From an uncultured Coriobacteriaceae bacterium (GTDB lineage: Bacteria > Actinomycetota > Coriobacteriia > Coriobacteriales > Coriobacteriaceae): 64,000 bases of DNA. A program made the translations under genes and the position numbers. Under the pieces are notes generated by a model. It was not told where the DNA came from, made no database searches, and saw only the letters and a program-made list of their open reading frames with translations. This document shows positions 23,482-30,673 of the stretch, piece by piece. The stretch covers positions 62,001 through 126,000 of the forward strand of contig CALUOP010000006.1 of the NCBI GenBank assembly GCA_944322305.1, read 5' to 3'. Within the stretch, counting starts at the first letter, position 1, and every line of letters begins with the position of its first letter.

Positions 23482-25594
23482 GCCGCCGTGCTGGCGCGCG
23501 GCGCGCGATTACATCGAGAGGGGGTGGGCGGTCATCCCGCTGGCCCCCGAGGGCAAGGAGCCGGTCACGAGGCGCGGCCTCAACGACTGGACTGACAACC
23601 CGGAGCAGGCCGACGTGTGGTGGGGCCAGGGGGAGTACGAGGGCCGCGGCGACCCGTACCGCAACGTCGGCATCGTGTGCGGCGAGCGCTCGCGCGGCCT
23701 GTTGGTCATCGACCTGGACGACCACGGCGAGGTTAGCGGGCTGGACACCCTGCGCGACTGGGAGGTCGCGCACGGCAAGCTGCCGGAGACGGTGACCGCC
23801 GTCACGGGCAGCGGCGGGCTCCACCTGCTCTACTACGTCGACCGCGAGGTGCGCCCGAGCGCCAACGGGTCGCTGGGCGTGGACATACGGTGCGACGGGA
23901 GCTACATCGTGGCGCCGCCGAGCATCCACCCGAACGGCGAACCCTACGAATGGCGTGTGAGCCCGGAGGACATGGATCCCGCCGAGGCGGACGCGAGCGT
24001 GTACTCCTTCATCGACTACGTGAGGCCCGGAACCTCTCCGGGCGAGCGCAAGCCGCTGTTCGAGATGCCGGCGGAGATAGCAAGCGACCGCAACGTTACG
24101 CTCTTCAAATACGCGTGCAGCCTTCGGGAGAAGGGCCTGGACGGCCCGAGCATCCAGGTGCTACTGGAGAGCGCAAACCAGACCCGGTGCAAGCCGCCGC
24201 TGCCGTCCGCAGAGGTCGCCAAGATATGCGGCAGCGTGATGCGGTACGAGCCGGGCAACGAGCTAAAGCGAGCCGACGACCAGGGTTCCGGCAGCGGCGT
24301 GGAGAAGGCCGGCCGCCTCAAGAACGTGACGTCTCTCGAGGTGTGCCGCATGATGCTCGAAGACCCCGACATATCGGCCGGCATCAAGTACGACGAGATC
24401 GACAGGCGGCCCTGGAAGGTGGCCCCGCTCCCTTGGAGCCGCGACCCTGAGCCGCGCCCGATCTCGGACGGCGATGTTGCCAGCATGTACGGTCTCATGG
24501 AGTACGGGCGGGGCATACGCTCGATGGCGCAGTTCAAGACCGCGTTCGAGCAGTTCCAGATGATGCCGGAGCAGCGGTTCAACCCGATAGCCGACGTTTT
24601 CGCCGAACTGCCGAAGGTCGAGGTAGAGTGGTCGGAAGACCTGAGGCCGCCGGAAACCTGCACGGTTGACGGCGAGGAGCGCATGACGTTCTCGGGCAAG
24701 CTCTTCAACCTGCTTTTGGAGGCCGAGGGCGGAGAGTACACCACAGAGGTGGAGCTGCTGATGCTCAGGCAGCTCGTCGCCCGCGCGCTCCACCCGGGGT
24801 GCAAGGCGGACTCCATGGTGGTGCTTGCCGGTGCCCAGGGCATAGGCAAGTCGACGTTCGCCCGCGAGCTGGCGCTGTCAGACCGCTTCTTCCTGGACGG
24901 CATGAGCCGCTTCGACGAGGAGCACAAGCGGCGCCTGATAGGCAAGCTGGTGGTGGAGGTCTCCGAGCTGGAGGCCTTCAACCACTCCGATATGTCGAGC
25001 ATCAAGCAGGCCGTCACGGCGCAGCGCGACAACATACGCATGCCGTACCGCGAGTACGCCGAGGACTTCCCGCGCACGTGCGTCTTCGTGGGCACCACCA
25101 ACGAGGGGGCGTTCCTCACGGACACGACTGGCAACCGGCGGTTCCTCCCGGTCGTGTGCGGGCAGGCGGCGTGCAGGACGAGCGAGTGGCTGTTCGACGG
25201 CACCGGGCGGGAGATGATCCGCCAGGCGGTCGCCGAGACAGTGGCCCTGCACGACGCGCTGGGCCCGGAGAGGTTCCTGAAGACGCTCGTGCTTCCGAAG
25301 CGCGTCATGGCGCAGGTGGTCGAGAAGCAGGAGGAGTACACCCAGGAGGACGACGTGCTGGCAGCGGTGTCCTCGTGGCTGGCGTCCCTGCCGCCTACCA
25401 TCAGCCGCGTGAACGTCAAGATGGCCATGATAGAGGGCATGGACTACAGCCGGGAGGCCTTCAGCAAGGAGAAGCGCTACGTGAAGAACGACGTGGCGCG
25501 CGCCATCTCCCGGTGCGAGGGGTGGGAGAGGATGAGGGGAAAGCAGCTCGTCAACGGCTACGGCACGGCGCAGGCGTGGAGGCGCGCGACGTGA
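23468..25594 (+). CDS. Primase-polymerase / VirE-type helicase fusion
   Basis: 708 aa. Residues about 8-185 are an archaeo-eukaryotic primase-polymerase domain: GWAVIPLAPEGKEPVTRRG, the metal-binding LLVIDLDDH near 80, and SGGLHLLYY. A primase-C-like linker (about 210-265) follows. From about 440 there is a VirE/D5-type superfamily 3 helicase: Walker A GAQGIGKST (about 455), Walker B VVEVSELEAF, and the sensor-like FVGTTNEGAFL. The combination primes and unwinds phage DNA independently of host DnaG/DnaB. A repeat-rich AT-rich candidate origin follows immediately. Confidence 0.92.
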   Translation: MSGFEPPCWRAARDYIERGWAVIPLAPEGKEPVTRRGLNDWTDNPEQADVWWGQGEYEGRGDPYRNVGIVCGERSRGLLVIDLDDHGEVSGLDTLRDWEVAHGKLPETVTAVTGSGGLHLLYYVDREVRPSANGSLGVDIRCDGSYIVAPPSIHPNGEPYEWRVSPEDMDPAEADASVYSFIDYVRPGTSPGERKPLFEMPAEIASDRNVTLFKYACSLREKGLDGPSIQVLLESANQTRCKPPLPSAEVAKICGSVMRYEPGNELKRADDQGSGSGVEKAGRLKNVTSLEVCRMMLEDPDISAGIKYDEIDRRPWKVAPLPWSRDPEPRPISDGDVASMYGLMEYGRGIRSMAQFKTAFEQFQMMPEQRFNPIADVFAELPKVEVEWSEDLRPPETCTVDGEERMTFSGKLFNLLLEAEGGEYTTEVELLMLRQLVARALHPGCKADSMVVLAGAQGIGKSTFARELALSDRFFLDGMSRFDEEHKRRLIGKLVVEVSELEAFNHSDMSSIKQAVTAQRDNIRMPYREYAEDFPRTCVFVGTTNEGAFLTDTTGNRRFLPVVCGQAACRTSEWLFDGTGREMIRQAVAETVALHDALGPERFLKTLVLPKRVMAQVVEKQEEYTQEDDVLAAVSSWLASLPPTISRVNVKMAMIEGMDYSREAFSKEKRYVKNDVARAISRCEGWERMRGKQLVNGYGTAQAWRRAT

Positions 25595-25845
25595 CGCTTT
25601 GCCGTCGATGGCAAAGCGTTTGCCTATAGGGCAAAGCATGAAACCGCAGGTAGCGCTATGTGTTTTGCCCATTTTGCCCTTCTCCTCTTACACCAATGAA
25701 TCTATAAGAAGAAATATATATAGATATATATAGGGGATAGTTTTAAACCATAGGCAAAACCCGAGTTCGGCAAAAATTTTCGGGAACCCGCAGGTGAAAG
25801 GCAGTAAAAGCCGATTTTGCCCATGGGCAAAATTTGCCCTGCGGG
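25595..25845. other. Candidate replication origin (iterons plus AT-rich block)
   Basis: The 289-base gap after the primase-helicase holds a family of TTTGCC(C)/GGGCAAA motifs in both orientations: CGCTTTGCC-n6-GGCAAAGCG (25595-25618), TTTGCC-tata-GGGCAAA (25619-25635), TTTTGCCC at 25663-25670 and 25672-25679, GGCAAAA near 25753 and 25769, and the 20-bp perfect palindrome at 25814-25833 (ATTTTGCCCATGGGCAAAAT). Between them, about 25697-25745, is an almost pure A/T tract. Iterons flanking an AT-rich unwinding element beside the initiator gene is the standard layout of phage origins. Operator function for the next operon is possible too. Confidence 0.65.
25814..25833. repeat. 20-bp perfect palindrome
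   Basis: ATTTTGCCC-AT-GGGCAAAAT reads identically on both strands and is the most symmetric member of the TTTGCCC family. It is 50 bases before the next gene and followed by a further half-site (TTTGCCC). Confidence 0.9.
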
Positions 25846-25883
25846 CCCCTTCCAACTGAAAAACAACTGAATAGGAGGATTGC

Positions 25884-26048
25884 ATGACAAGCGATCAGAA
25901 GACGGCCGCCGGATGCTTCGTCCTCGTGGCCGAGGTGTGCTCGTCCGTCGCCGCAGGGATGTTTTTCGGGGCGGCGTACGGGGTAGCGGCGTTCGCGGCC
26001 CTTATGGCGATCAACGCCGCCTCCGCATACTCGAGCAGGGGTGACTGA
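25884..26048 (+). CDS. Small membrane protein (54 aa)
   Basis: ATAGGAGG precedes the ATG. The peptide has two hydrophobic stretches (about residues 9-28 and 30-46, GVAAFAALMAINAASAY) and small residues throughout, so it probably forms a helical hairpin in the membrane. First gene after the candidate origin. Function unknown. Confidence 0.55.
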   Translation: MTSDQKTAAGCFVLVAEVCSSVAAGMFFGAAYGVAAFAALMAINAASAYSSRGD

Positions 26049-26049
26049 G

Positions 26050-26385
26050 ATGGCCGAGTCCTACGGGCGCGGTGAGCAGCCCAAGCCGGACTACCGCGCA
26101 CTGTACCGCAGGGGAGCGTGCGAGATGGGCCAGAGGGCCGCCGCCGAGCGCGAGCGGGCCAAGAGGGCGAGGAAGGCCGCCGCGTCCAAGCGCAGGCTCC
26201 TCGAGCAGAACCGCCCGCTGCTTTCCAGGCACGACCTGGCGGCCATGGCCGGGATGCTCGGACACGGCGTGCCGAGGGAGCGCGTTGCCGAGGTTTTCGG
26301 CGTGCCGGTTGAGTTCGTGGCGGCGAAGGCCGCCGCTGATGCGTGTGAGAGCGCGCCAGACGAGCTGTGCGGGGAGATCGGATAA
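26050..26385 (+). CDS. Unknown basic protein (111 aa)
   Basis: AGGGG nine bases upstream favours the ATG at 26050; GTG at 26041 is an alternative. The middle is strongly basic and alanine-rich (ERERAKRARKAAASKRR), followed by a helix-turn-helix-like segment (AAMAGMLGHGVPRERVAEVF). A DNA-binding role is plausible. Followed by a 65-base gap with no gene. Confidence 0.55.
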   Translation: MAESYGRGEQPKPDYRALYRRGACEMGQRAAAERERAKRARKAAASKRRLLEQNRPLLSRHDLAAMAGMLGHGVPRERVAEVFGVPVEFVAAKAAADACESAPDELCGEIG

Positions 26386-26450
26386 CACCGCGACCATGTA
26401 CCCGGAACAACGCAACCAGGGCCTTAAACGGCCCCAGAATCGAGGTTTGC

Positions 26451-26663
26451 ATGAAAGCAGGTTTCACGGGCCGCGTCGCCGAGGTGCGGCCCAACCACGG
26501 GATGCTCGCCGCCAACGGCGACGTGGTGAGCGCGACGGTGCGGGTCGAGGCCGGCGGGGTGGCCACTGCGGCGCGCCAAGTGTGCGAGGTGATCGCCGCG
26601 TGGCCGCACGCCAAGGCGTGGGCCGGCAGGAAGGTGCACGTCACGGTCGAGGAGGTGGAGTGA
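26451..26663 (+). CDS. Unknown small protein (70 aa)
   Basis: Starts MKAGFTGRVAEVRPNHGML, a beta-rich opening like a small OB- or SH3-type barrel. Weak site (CGAGG) before the ATG. Its last base is shared with the next ATG. Confidence 0.5.
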   Translation: MKAGFTGRVAEVRPNHGMLAANGDVVSATVRVEAGGVATAARQVCEVIAAWPHAKAWAGRKVHVTVEEVE

Positions 26664-26908
26664 TGCCGAGCAGCTACCCGGACACCACGTACGCCGGCGA
26701 CCCGCGGGCGCCGTGGAACGAGCCGGACGGCCGCGCGTGCTGCGAGTGCGCCCACTGGCACAGCATCGACGACGACCGCGGGATATGCGACGAGATGTTC
26801 GGGCGCGTGGTGTTTGCAGGCAAGCCGGACACGGGCATGCTCTGCGACGCTGCGGCGATGTGCGTGACCTTCGACGACGACGCGTGCGCCCGCTGGGAGG
26901 AGGAATGA
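26663..26908 (+). CDS. Cys-rich small protein (81 aa)
   Basis: ATG at 26663 overlaps the preceding stop and has GGAGGTGG upstream. Six Cys and two His (ACCECAHWH, GICDE, LCDAAAMC, DDACARWE) point to metal binding. The pattern resembles short Cys-cluster proteins common in actinobacterial phages. Coupled by overlap to the following gene. Confidence 0.6.
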   Translation: MPSSYPDTTYAGDPRAPWNEPDGRACCECAHWHSIDDDRGICDEMFGRVVFAGKPDTGMLCDAAAMCVTFDDDACARWEEE

Positions 26909-27195
26909 GGCCCCGCGACGCGTGGCTGGGCCTTCTGGCCTTCGCCCTGTGGGTACTCGCCATGGTGGCGCTCGGCAGCATGTGCGGCTGCTCCGCCGCC
27001 GGCCCCGCTCCCGAGAGCGGCGTGATCCGCTACGAGGACGCCCGCTGCCCTGTGTGCGGGGCCCCGGCCATAGCCGACGCCGAGGACATGATGTGCAGCA
27101 ATCCGGGGTGCCCGGCTAGGGGCTGGCCCCACGCGGTCGGGGACAGCGCGGCGGACGTGCTGAGACAGCTCGGATACGACTTCGTGGAGGGATAG
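26905..27195 (+). CDS. Membrane/lipoprotein-like protein with zinc ribbon
   Basis: 96 aa, ATG in GGAGGAGGAATG. Residues 6-27 are hydrophobic (WLGLLAFALWVLAMVALG) and end in SMCGCSAAG, which resembles a lipobox. A four-Cys zinc ribbon follows (CPVCG ... CSNPGCP). The mix of an export-type N-terminus and a ribbon is unusual for an early phage gene; topology cannot be decided from sequence. Confidence 0.55.
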   Translation: MRPRDAWLGLLAFALWVLAMVALGSMCGCSAAGPAPESGVIRYEDARCPVCGAPAIADAEDMMCSNPGCPARGWPHAVGDSAADVLRQLGYDFVEG

Positions 27196-27197
27196 GC

Positions 27198-27431
27198 ATG
27201 GGCGAGGCTTTCGACCCCGTGACGCGCCCGGCGCACTACGAGCTGCCGGGCGGCGGCGAGGCCAAGGACGTGATGCGGCAGGCGCTCGGGCACGAGGGGG
27301 CCTGCGCGTACTGGCTCGGCTGCTCGCTCAAGTACCTGCTCAGGTACCGGGGCAAGGGCGGGCAGGAGGATCTGGCGAAGGCCGCGCAGTGCGTGGCCTA
27401 CCTGGCTGAGGAGGAGTACGGCGATGAGTAG
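27198..27431 (+). CDS. DUF3310 family protein
   Basis: 77 aa. Matches the DUF3310 (SaV-like) pattern: DPVTRPAHYEL, a helix ending SLKYLLRYRGKGGQEDLAKA and a final ACAYWLG-type core. These small phage proteins have been called nucleotide kinases in annotations, but no P-loop is present and activity is unproven. ATG overlaps downstream with the next gene. Confidence 0.8.
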   Translation: MGEAFDPVTRPAHYELPGGGEAKDVMRQALGHEGACAYWLGCSLKYLLRYRGKGGQEDLAKAAQCVAYLAEEEYGDE

Positions 27432-28536
27432 CGACAAGGAAAAGGTTCTGGCGCGCCTCAGGGCATGCAGCGTCTTCGGGTGGCAGGCATTCGTGGACGC
27501 GCTCTTCGGCGACGGCGGCATCCACTCAGCGATGGACGCACAGCGGCGGCTCATAGAGCTGCTTGAGGGCGACCCTCTGCCGGAGGAGGATTGCGAGGCC
27601 CTGCGGTGGGTGCGCGAGCACGGCGGGCTGGAGGCGCTGAGACGGGACTTCCAGGATGCAGACAGCCGCCGCGTGGAGCTGTGCGCCTCGCTCGGCATCG
27701 ACCTGGAGACCGGGTGGAGCGACGCTATGGCAGCCATGCGCCCGCGCCTCATGCCCGAAGGCTACGAGTGGCCGCGCTACGAGGACGGCGAGCCGGTCAT
27801 CCTATCGGAATACGATCAGAGGCCCGAGACGATAAGCTGCGTGGCTTTCAATTTCCACGAGGCAGTGATCGACCACCGGCAGCCATTCGTGGAGATCAAC
27901 ACGACGCTGGTTCCCAACAGCAAGACCGTGATGCTCGACATGGGCGAGCACGTCAAGCGCCTCGCGCCCAAGGTGCTCGACGCGGACGGGGAGGAGATTT
28001 GCGTTGGGGATACGGTGTGGACTCTCAGGGACGCACGTGAGCTTGAGGTCATCGGACTTTACCCGGAGCACAGCTACCCGGTCAAGGTAAAGGAGCGCAA
28101 GAACGGCGCGTACACCTTCTCGGGCATCGAACCGACCGATCTCACCCACCGCGCCCCCGTCCTCGCAGCGGACGGCGAGCCGCTGCGCGAGGGGGAGACG
28201 GTATGGAGCGTCGATTCCGGTACAAGGTACACGGTGGAGAAAATCACAGACGAGCTTATACCCATCAAATGCCGCATCGAGATGGGCTCTACGGTGTCAC
28301 TATGCCCGTCACAGCTCACCCACGAGCGCCCCGAAAGCTGGGAGCGGCTGGAGGAGGACTGCGCCAAGAGCGACGTGGACTACTGCGCCGAGCGCGGATT
28401 GCTCGACCCGTCGTGCGACACCGTGGAGGGCGACGCGTCCACGCGCCACTGCACCGACTGCGGATGCACCTGCGGCGAGAAGATGGCCCGCGACCTCGTG
28501 CGCCGCGCGAGGGCGCTGGCGGAGAGGGGGCAGTGA
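27424..28536 (+). CDS. Repeat-containing early protein (370 aa)
   Basis: Two related segments of about 70 residues begin VLDADGEEICVGDTVWTL (about 180) and VLAADGEPLREGETVWSV (about 245). Each looks like a small SH3-like beta barrel that may bind nucleic acid. The C-terminus has a Cys cluster (DCGCTCGEK). The N-terminal 120 residues are helical. Not assigned to a family; context is the early accessory operon. Confidence 0.6.
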   Translation: MSSDKEKVLARLRACSVFGWQAFVDALFGDGGIHSAMDAQRRLIELLEGDPLPEEDCEALRWVREHGGLEALRRDFQDADSRRVELCASLGIDLETGWSDAMAAMRPRLMPEGYEWPRYEDGEPVILSEYDQRPETISCVAFNFHEAVIDHRQPFVEINTTLVPNSKTVMLDMGEHVKRLAPKVLDADGEEICVGDTVWTLRDARELEVIGLYPEHSYPVKVKERKNGAYTFSGIEPTDLTHRAPVLAADGEPLREGETVWSVDSGTRYTVEKITDELIPIKCRIEMGSTVSLCPSQLTHERPESWERLEEDCAKSDVDYCAERGLLDPSCDTVEGDASTRHCTDCGCTCGEKMARDLVRRARALAERGQ

Positions 28537-28802
28537 TGGCAGAGAAGCGACAAATCCAGTTCGAGCGTTACACGAACCTCCCGCTCGGCGGCAACTGGGC
28601 GGGCGAGTGGCCAGCATACGTTCTCGTACACCACGAGGGCTCTGTCGATGACGTCAGGTACGTGCCCGAGCGGAGGTGCCGCTACGTCTACGACAGGGAG
28701 ATTTGCGCGTGGAGGTGCAGCGAGTGCGGTGGGCTTGAGCCCGTCGGCGACCACGTGAGCTATTGCCCGGACTGTGGCGCGCGCATCGTGGAGGAGGTCT
28801 GA
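28536..28802 (+). CDS. Zinc-ribbon protein (88 aa)
   Basis: ATG overlaps the previous stop. C-terminal CSECGGLEP ... YCPDCGARI is a clear four-Cys zinc ribbon. The N-terminal part is polar with several Trp and Tyr residues. Function unknown; adaptor-like ribbons often bind nucleic acid or a protein partner. Confidence 0.6.
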   Translation: MAEKRQIQFERYTNLPLGGNWAGEWPAYVLVHHEGSVDDVRYVPERRCRYVYDREICAWRCSECGGLEPVGDHVSYCPDCGARIVEEV

Positions 28803-28803
28803 A

Positions 28804-29394
28804 ATGCCGACTGACACCGAGCGCCGCGAGGTGGCGCGGAGGCTGCGGGATATCGACATAGACGATTTCTCATGCTACGCGCAGGAGTACGAAGCTCTCT
28901 GCAAGGCAACAGGGCTAGGAGATTATGACACCGACTGGACGAACCGCCTCGCCGACCTCATAGAGCCGAGCTGCGACCGCGAAGCTCTTCTGGCGCTGGC
29001 GGGCGAGCTTGAGGAGGATGCGTGCGGGGAGTGGGAGCCGAAGGCGCAGGATACGACTACGGATAGGACTACGGATAAGACTAAATCCGATGAGATTAGT
29101 CTATCCGCTAGTCAGCCGTCCGGCTTCTACCGCTTCCCGGAGATCACGCACCCGAGCGCAAAGAACCTGTGCCGCACGCCTTTCGAGCAGGCGCAGAAGG
29201 TGATCGAGGAGGCCGTGGAGCTTTTCGAGGAGGCCAAGGCGGGAGATACGCGCCGCCGCGAGATGGGCGTCGAGTGCATGGACGCGATCCACGCCTGCGA
29301 GACGCTGCTGCGGCGCAACTTCTCGGACGAGGAAGTGGCCGGGCTGCGCGAGGCGTGCGAGGCCAAGAACCGCGCGAGGGGGTTCTATGGATAG
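28804..29394 (+). CDS. MazG-like protein
   Basis: 196 aa. The C-terminal third has EQAQKVIEEAVELFEEAKAG and then MGVECMDAIHACETLL, matching the EExxE...ExxD metal-binding spacing of MazG-type nucleotide pyrophosphohydrolases. The N-terminal half is unrelated and ends in a Thr/Asp-rich linker (QDTTTDRTTDKTKSDE). Phage MazG enzymes can adjust nucleotide or alarmone pools during growth. Confidence 0.65.
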   Translation: MPTDTERREVARRLRDIDIDDFSCYAQEYEALCKATGLGDYDTDWTNRLADLIEPSCDREALLALAGELEEDACGEWEPKAQDTTTDRTTDKTKSDEISLSASQPSGFYRFPEITHPSAKNLCRTPFEQAQKVIEEAVELFEEAKAGDTRRREMGVECMDAIHACETLLRRNFSDEEVAGLREACEAKNRARGFYG

Positions 29395-29587
29395 CGCCAG
29401 GCGCGCCCGGCTGCTCGCCGGCTTCGAGGAGTACGAGCGACGGCGCAGGGAGCGGCTGAGGCGCGCGCACCGCATCGACCGCCTGCGCAGGGGCGGGGCC
29501 TCGTGGGCGGCGGTGTCACGAGAAGTCGGGCTCAGCATCGGGACGTGCCGCAAGGAGCTTAATGCGCTCAAGGACGGGGAGATATAG
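29387..29587 (+). CDS. Small HTH protein (66 aa)
   Basis: Basic N-terminal helix (RRRERLRRAHRIDRLRR) then a helix-turn-helix (GASWAAVSREVGLSIGTCRK). Overlaps the MazG-like gene by eight bases and runs 20 bases into the convergent XRE gene. Probably a DNA-binding regulator. Confidence 0.55.
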   Translation: MDSARRARLLAGFEEYERRRRERLRRAHRIDRLRRGGASWAAVSREVGLSIGTCRKELNALKDGEI

Positions 29588-29822
29588 AGGGGTCGGCCGG
29601 GGTGTACGGCTCGGCGGAGAACAGGTAGTCGACGCTGACCCCGCCGAAAAGCTCACGTGAGATCCTCACCGCGTCGCCTATCGTGAAGTCTCCCGTCGCG
29701 TTGTTCATCCACTTGCTCACCGTCTCGGGCCGCCTGTCAACCACCCGGGCCAAATCTCGCTGGGTGATCCCATAGCGCTTCATCTCTGCGATAAGGTTCG
29801 GGTAGCGCATCTTGCTTGGCAT
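29568..29822 (-). CDS. Second XRE-type repressor, divergent from acidic gene
   Basis: 84 aa; GAGGTGG upstream sets the start at 29822. Helix-turn-helix GITQRDLARVVDRRPETVSKW. It is the only minus-strand gene outside the lysogeny module and is divergent from the acidic-protein gene at 30084. Dyads in the shared upstream region (29839-29864, 30004-30020) are likely its operators. It probably shuts off the neighbouring promoter and itself. Confidence 0.75.
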   Translation of the reverse strand: MPSKMRYPNLIAEMKRYGITQRDLARVVDRRPETVSKWMNNATGDFTIGDAVRISRELFGGVSVDYLFSAEPYTPADPSISPRP

Positions 29823-29838
29823 AATTACCACCTCGGTT

Positions 29839-29864
29839 GATATGCTATCACAAATCAGCGTATC
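29839..29864. promoter_or_regulatory. Dyad near the XRE start
   Basis: GATATGCT and AGCGTATC form an imperfect inverted repeat with ten bases between, 17 bases upstream of the XRE start codon. Position and symmetry suggest autoregulation. Confidence 0.45.
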
Positions 29865-29995
29865 GGCGTCGACACGGCCCCGAGGGAAGCCTTGGGGCCC
29901 TTTTCGTATCGTTGCCCCGCTTGCCGGCATCCTCGCGCCGCTCGCCGGCGTTTTCCCTCCGCCCGCCGCTAAATAGAAAACGCCTCATAAAACGG

Positions 29996-30024
29996 TTGCA
30001 ACTTACAACCATGTGTTGTATATT
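29996..30024 (+). promoter_or_regulatory. Strong promoter with palindromic operator in the spacer
   Basis: TTGCAA (29996-30001), exactly 17 bases, TATATT (30019-30024). The spacer contains TACAAC-n5-GTTGTA (30004-30020), a perfect 6-bp dyad. Bound repressor would block polymerase. It drives the acidic gene at 30084. Confidence 0.75.
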
Positions 30025-30083
30025 ATAACCAGCAAGAGGGGAAGCACAGAGGCAGGCCCCGAGAGCGAAAGAGAGGCTCAAAG

Positions 30084-30281
30084 ATGTTTGATTACCGGAA
30101 TATCGAGCGCGAGGTCAAGGATTGGATCGCCTACCAGCCCGAGGAGTTCGCCGACGATTTCGACGTCGACGGCATCATGGACGAGCTGCGCGACATCGAG
30201 CCGGAGATCTCCTCGATCGACGACATCGATCCCGACGACTGGATGGACATCATTGCGCGCCACGACGTGAGCGGGAAGTAG
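30084..30281 (+). CDS. Small, strongly acidic protein (65 aa)
   Basis: About 22 Asp/Glu against six Lys/Arg, with runs such as DDFDVDGIMDELRDIEPE and DDIDPDDWMD. It has its own strong, operator-controlled promoter and is followed by a terminator, so it is essentially a single-gene unit. Small acidic phage proteins often mimic DNA and block restriction, CRISPR or nucleoid proteins; here that is an inference from charge, size and regulation only. GAGAGGC precedes the ATG; not a strong site. Confidence 0.6.
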   Translation: MFDYRNIEREVKDWIAYQPEEFADDFDVDGIMDELRDIEPEISSIDDIDPDDWMDIIARHDVSGK

Positions 30282-30292
30282 TTTTAAGCAGC

Positions 30293-30323
30293 AGGGCCCT
30301 GCCTCCATGGCGGGGCCGTTTTT
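30293..30323 (+). terminator. Terminator after acidic gene
   Basis: GGCCC-t-GCC-tccat-GGC-g-GGGCC stem followed by GTTTTT. It lies 12-40 bases past the acidic gene and before the HTH gene at 30341. Confidence 0.75.
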
Positions 30324-30340
30324 CGTTAGGGGAGGGCATT

Positions 30341-30673
30341 GTGACGCCTGCTGAATTCAAGTGCGCCCGGGAGATGATGGGTCTGTCGACTGCCTGGCTC
30401 GCGGCGAGGTGGGGGGTGTCCAACATGTCGGTGCAGCGGTGGGAGCGCAACCGCGCGCTCCCCAAGCCGCTGGATGGGGACGTGAGGGAAATGCTCGACG
30501 GGTTCCTCGGGAGGGTCGAGGAGGGAGCCGCCCGCTGCGACGGGTTGATAGAGGTGCCGCGCACCGACGCAGAGTGTCTCGGGGAGTACCCTTCCGCGTA
30601 CTACCGGCGGATCGCGGCGCTCGTCGCCTTGCGCACGCACGGGGAGATAGTCTTCAGGGGCGATGGCCTGTGA
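30341..30673 (+). CDS. HTH protein, YdiL/Aca-like (DUF1870-type)
   Basis: 110 aa from GTG at 30341 with GGGGAGGG upstream. TPAEFKCAREMMGLSTAWLA, then WGVSNMSVQRWERNRALPKP, follows the pattern of DUF1870-type HTH proteins, some of which accompany anti-CRISPR genes. Following the acidic gene, it may be a second regulator of that locus. Its TGA overlaps the next GTG. Confidence 0.6.
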   Translation: MTPAEFKCAREMMGLSTAWLAARWGVSNMSVQRWERNRALPKPLDGDVREMLDGFLGRVEEGAARCDGLIEVPRTDAECLGEYPSAYYRRIAALVALRTHGEIVFRGDGL

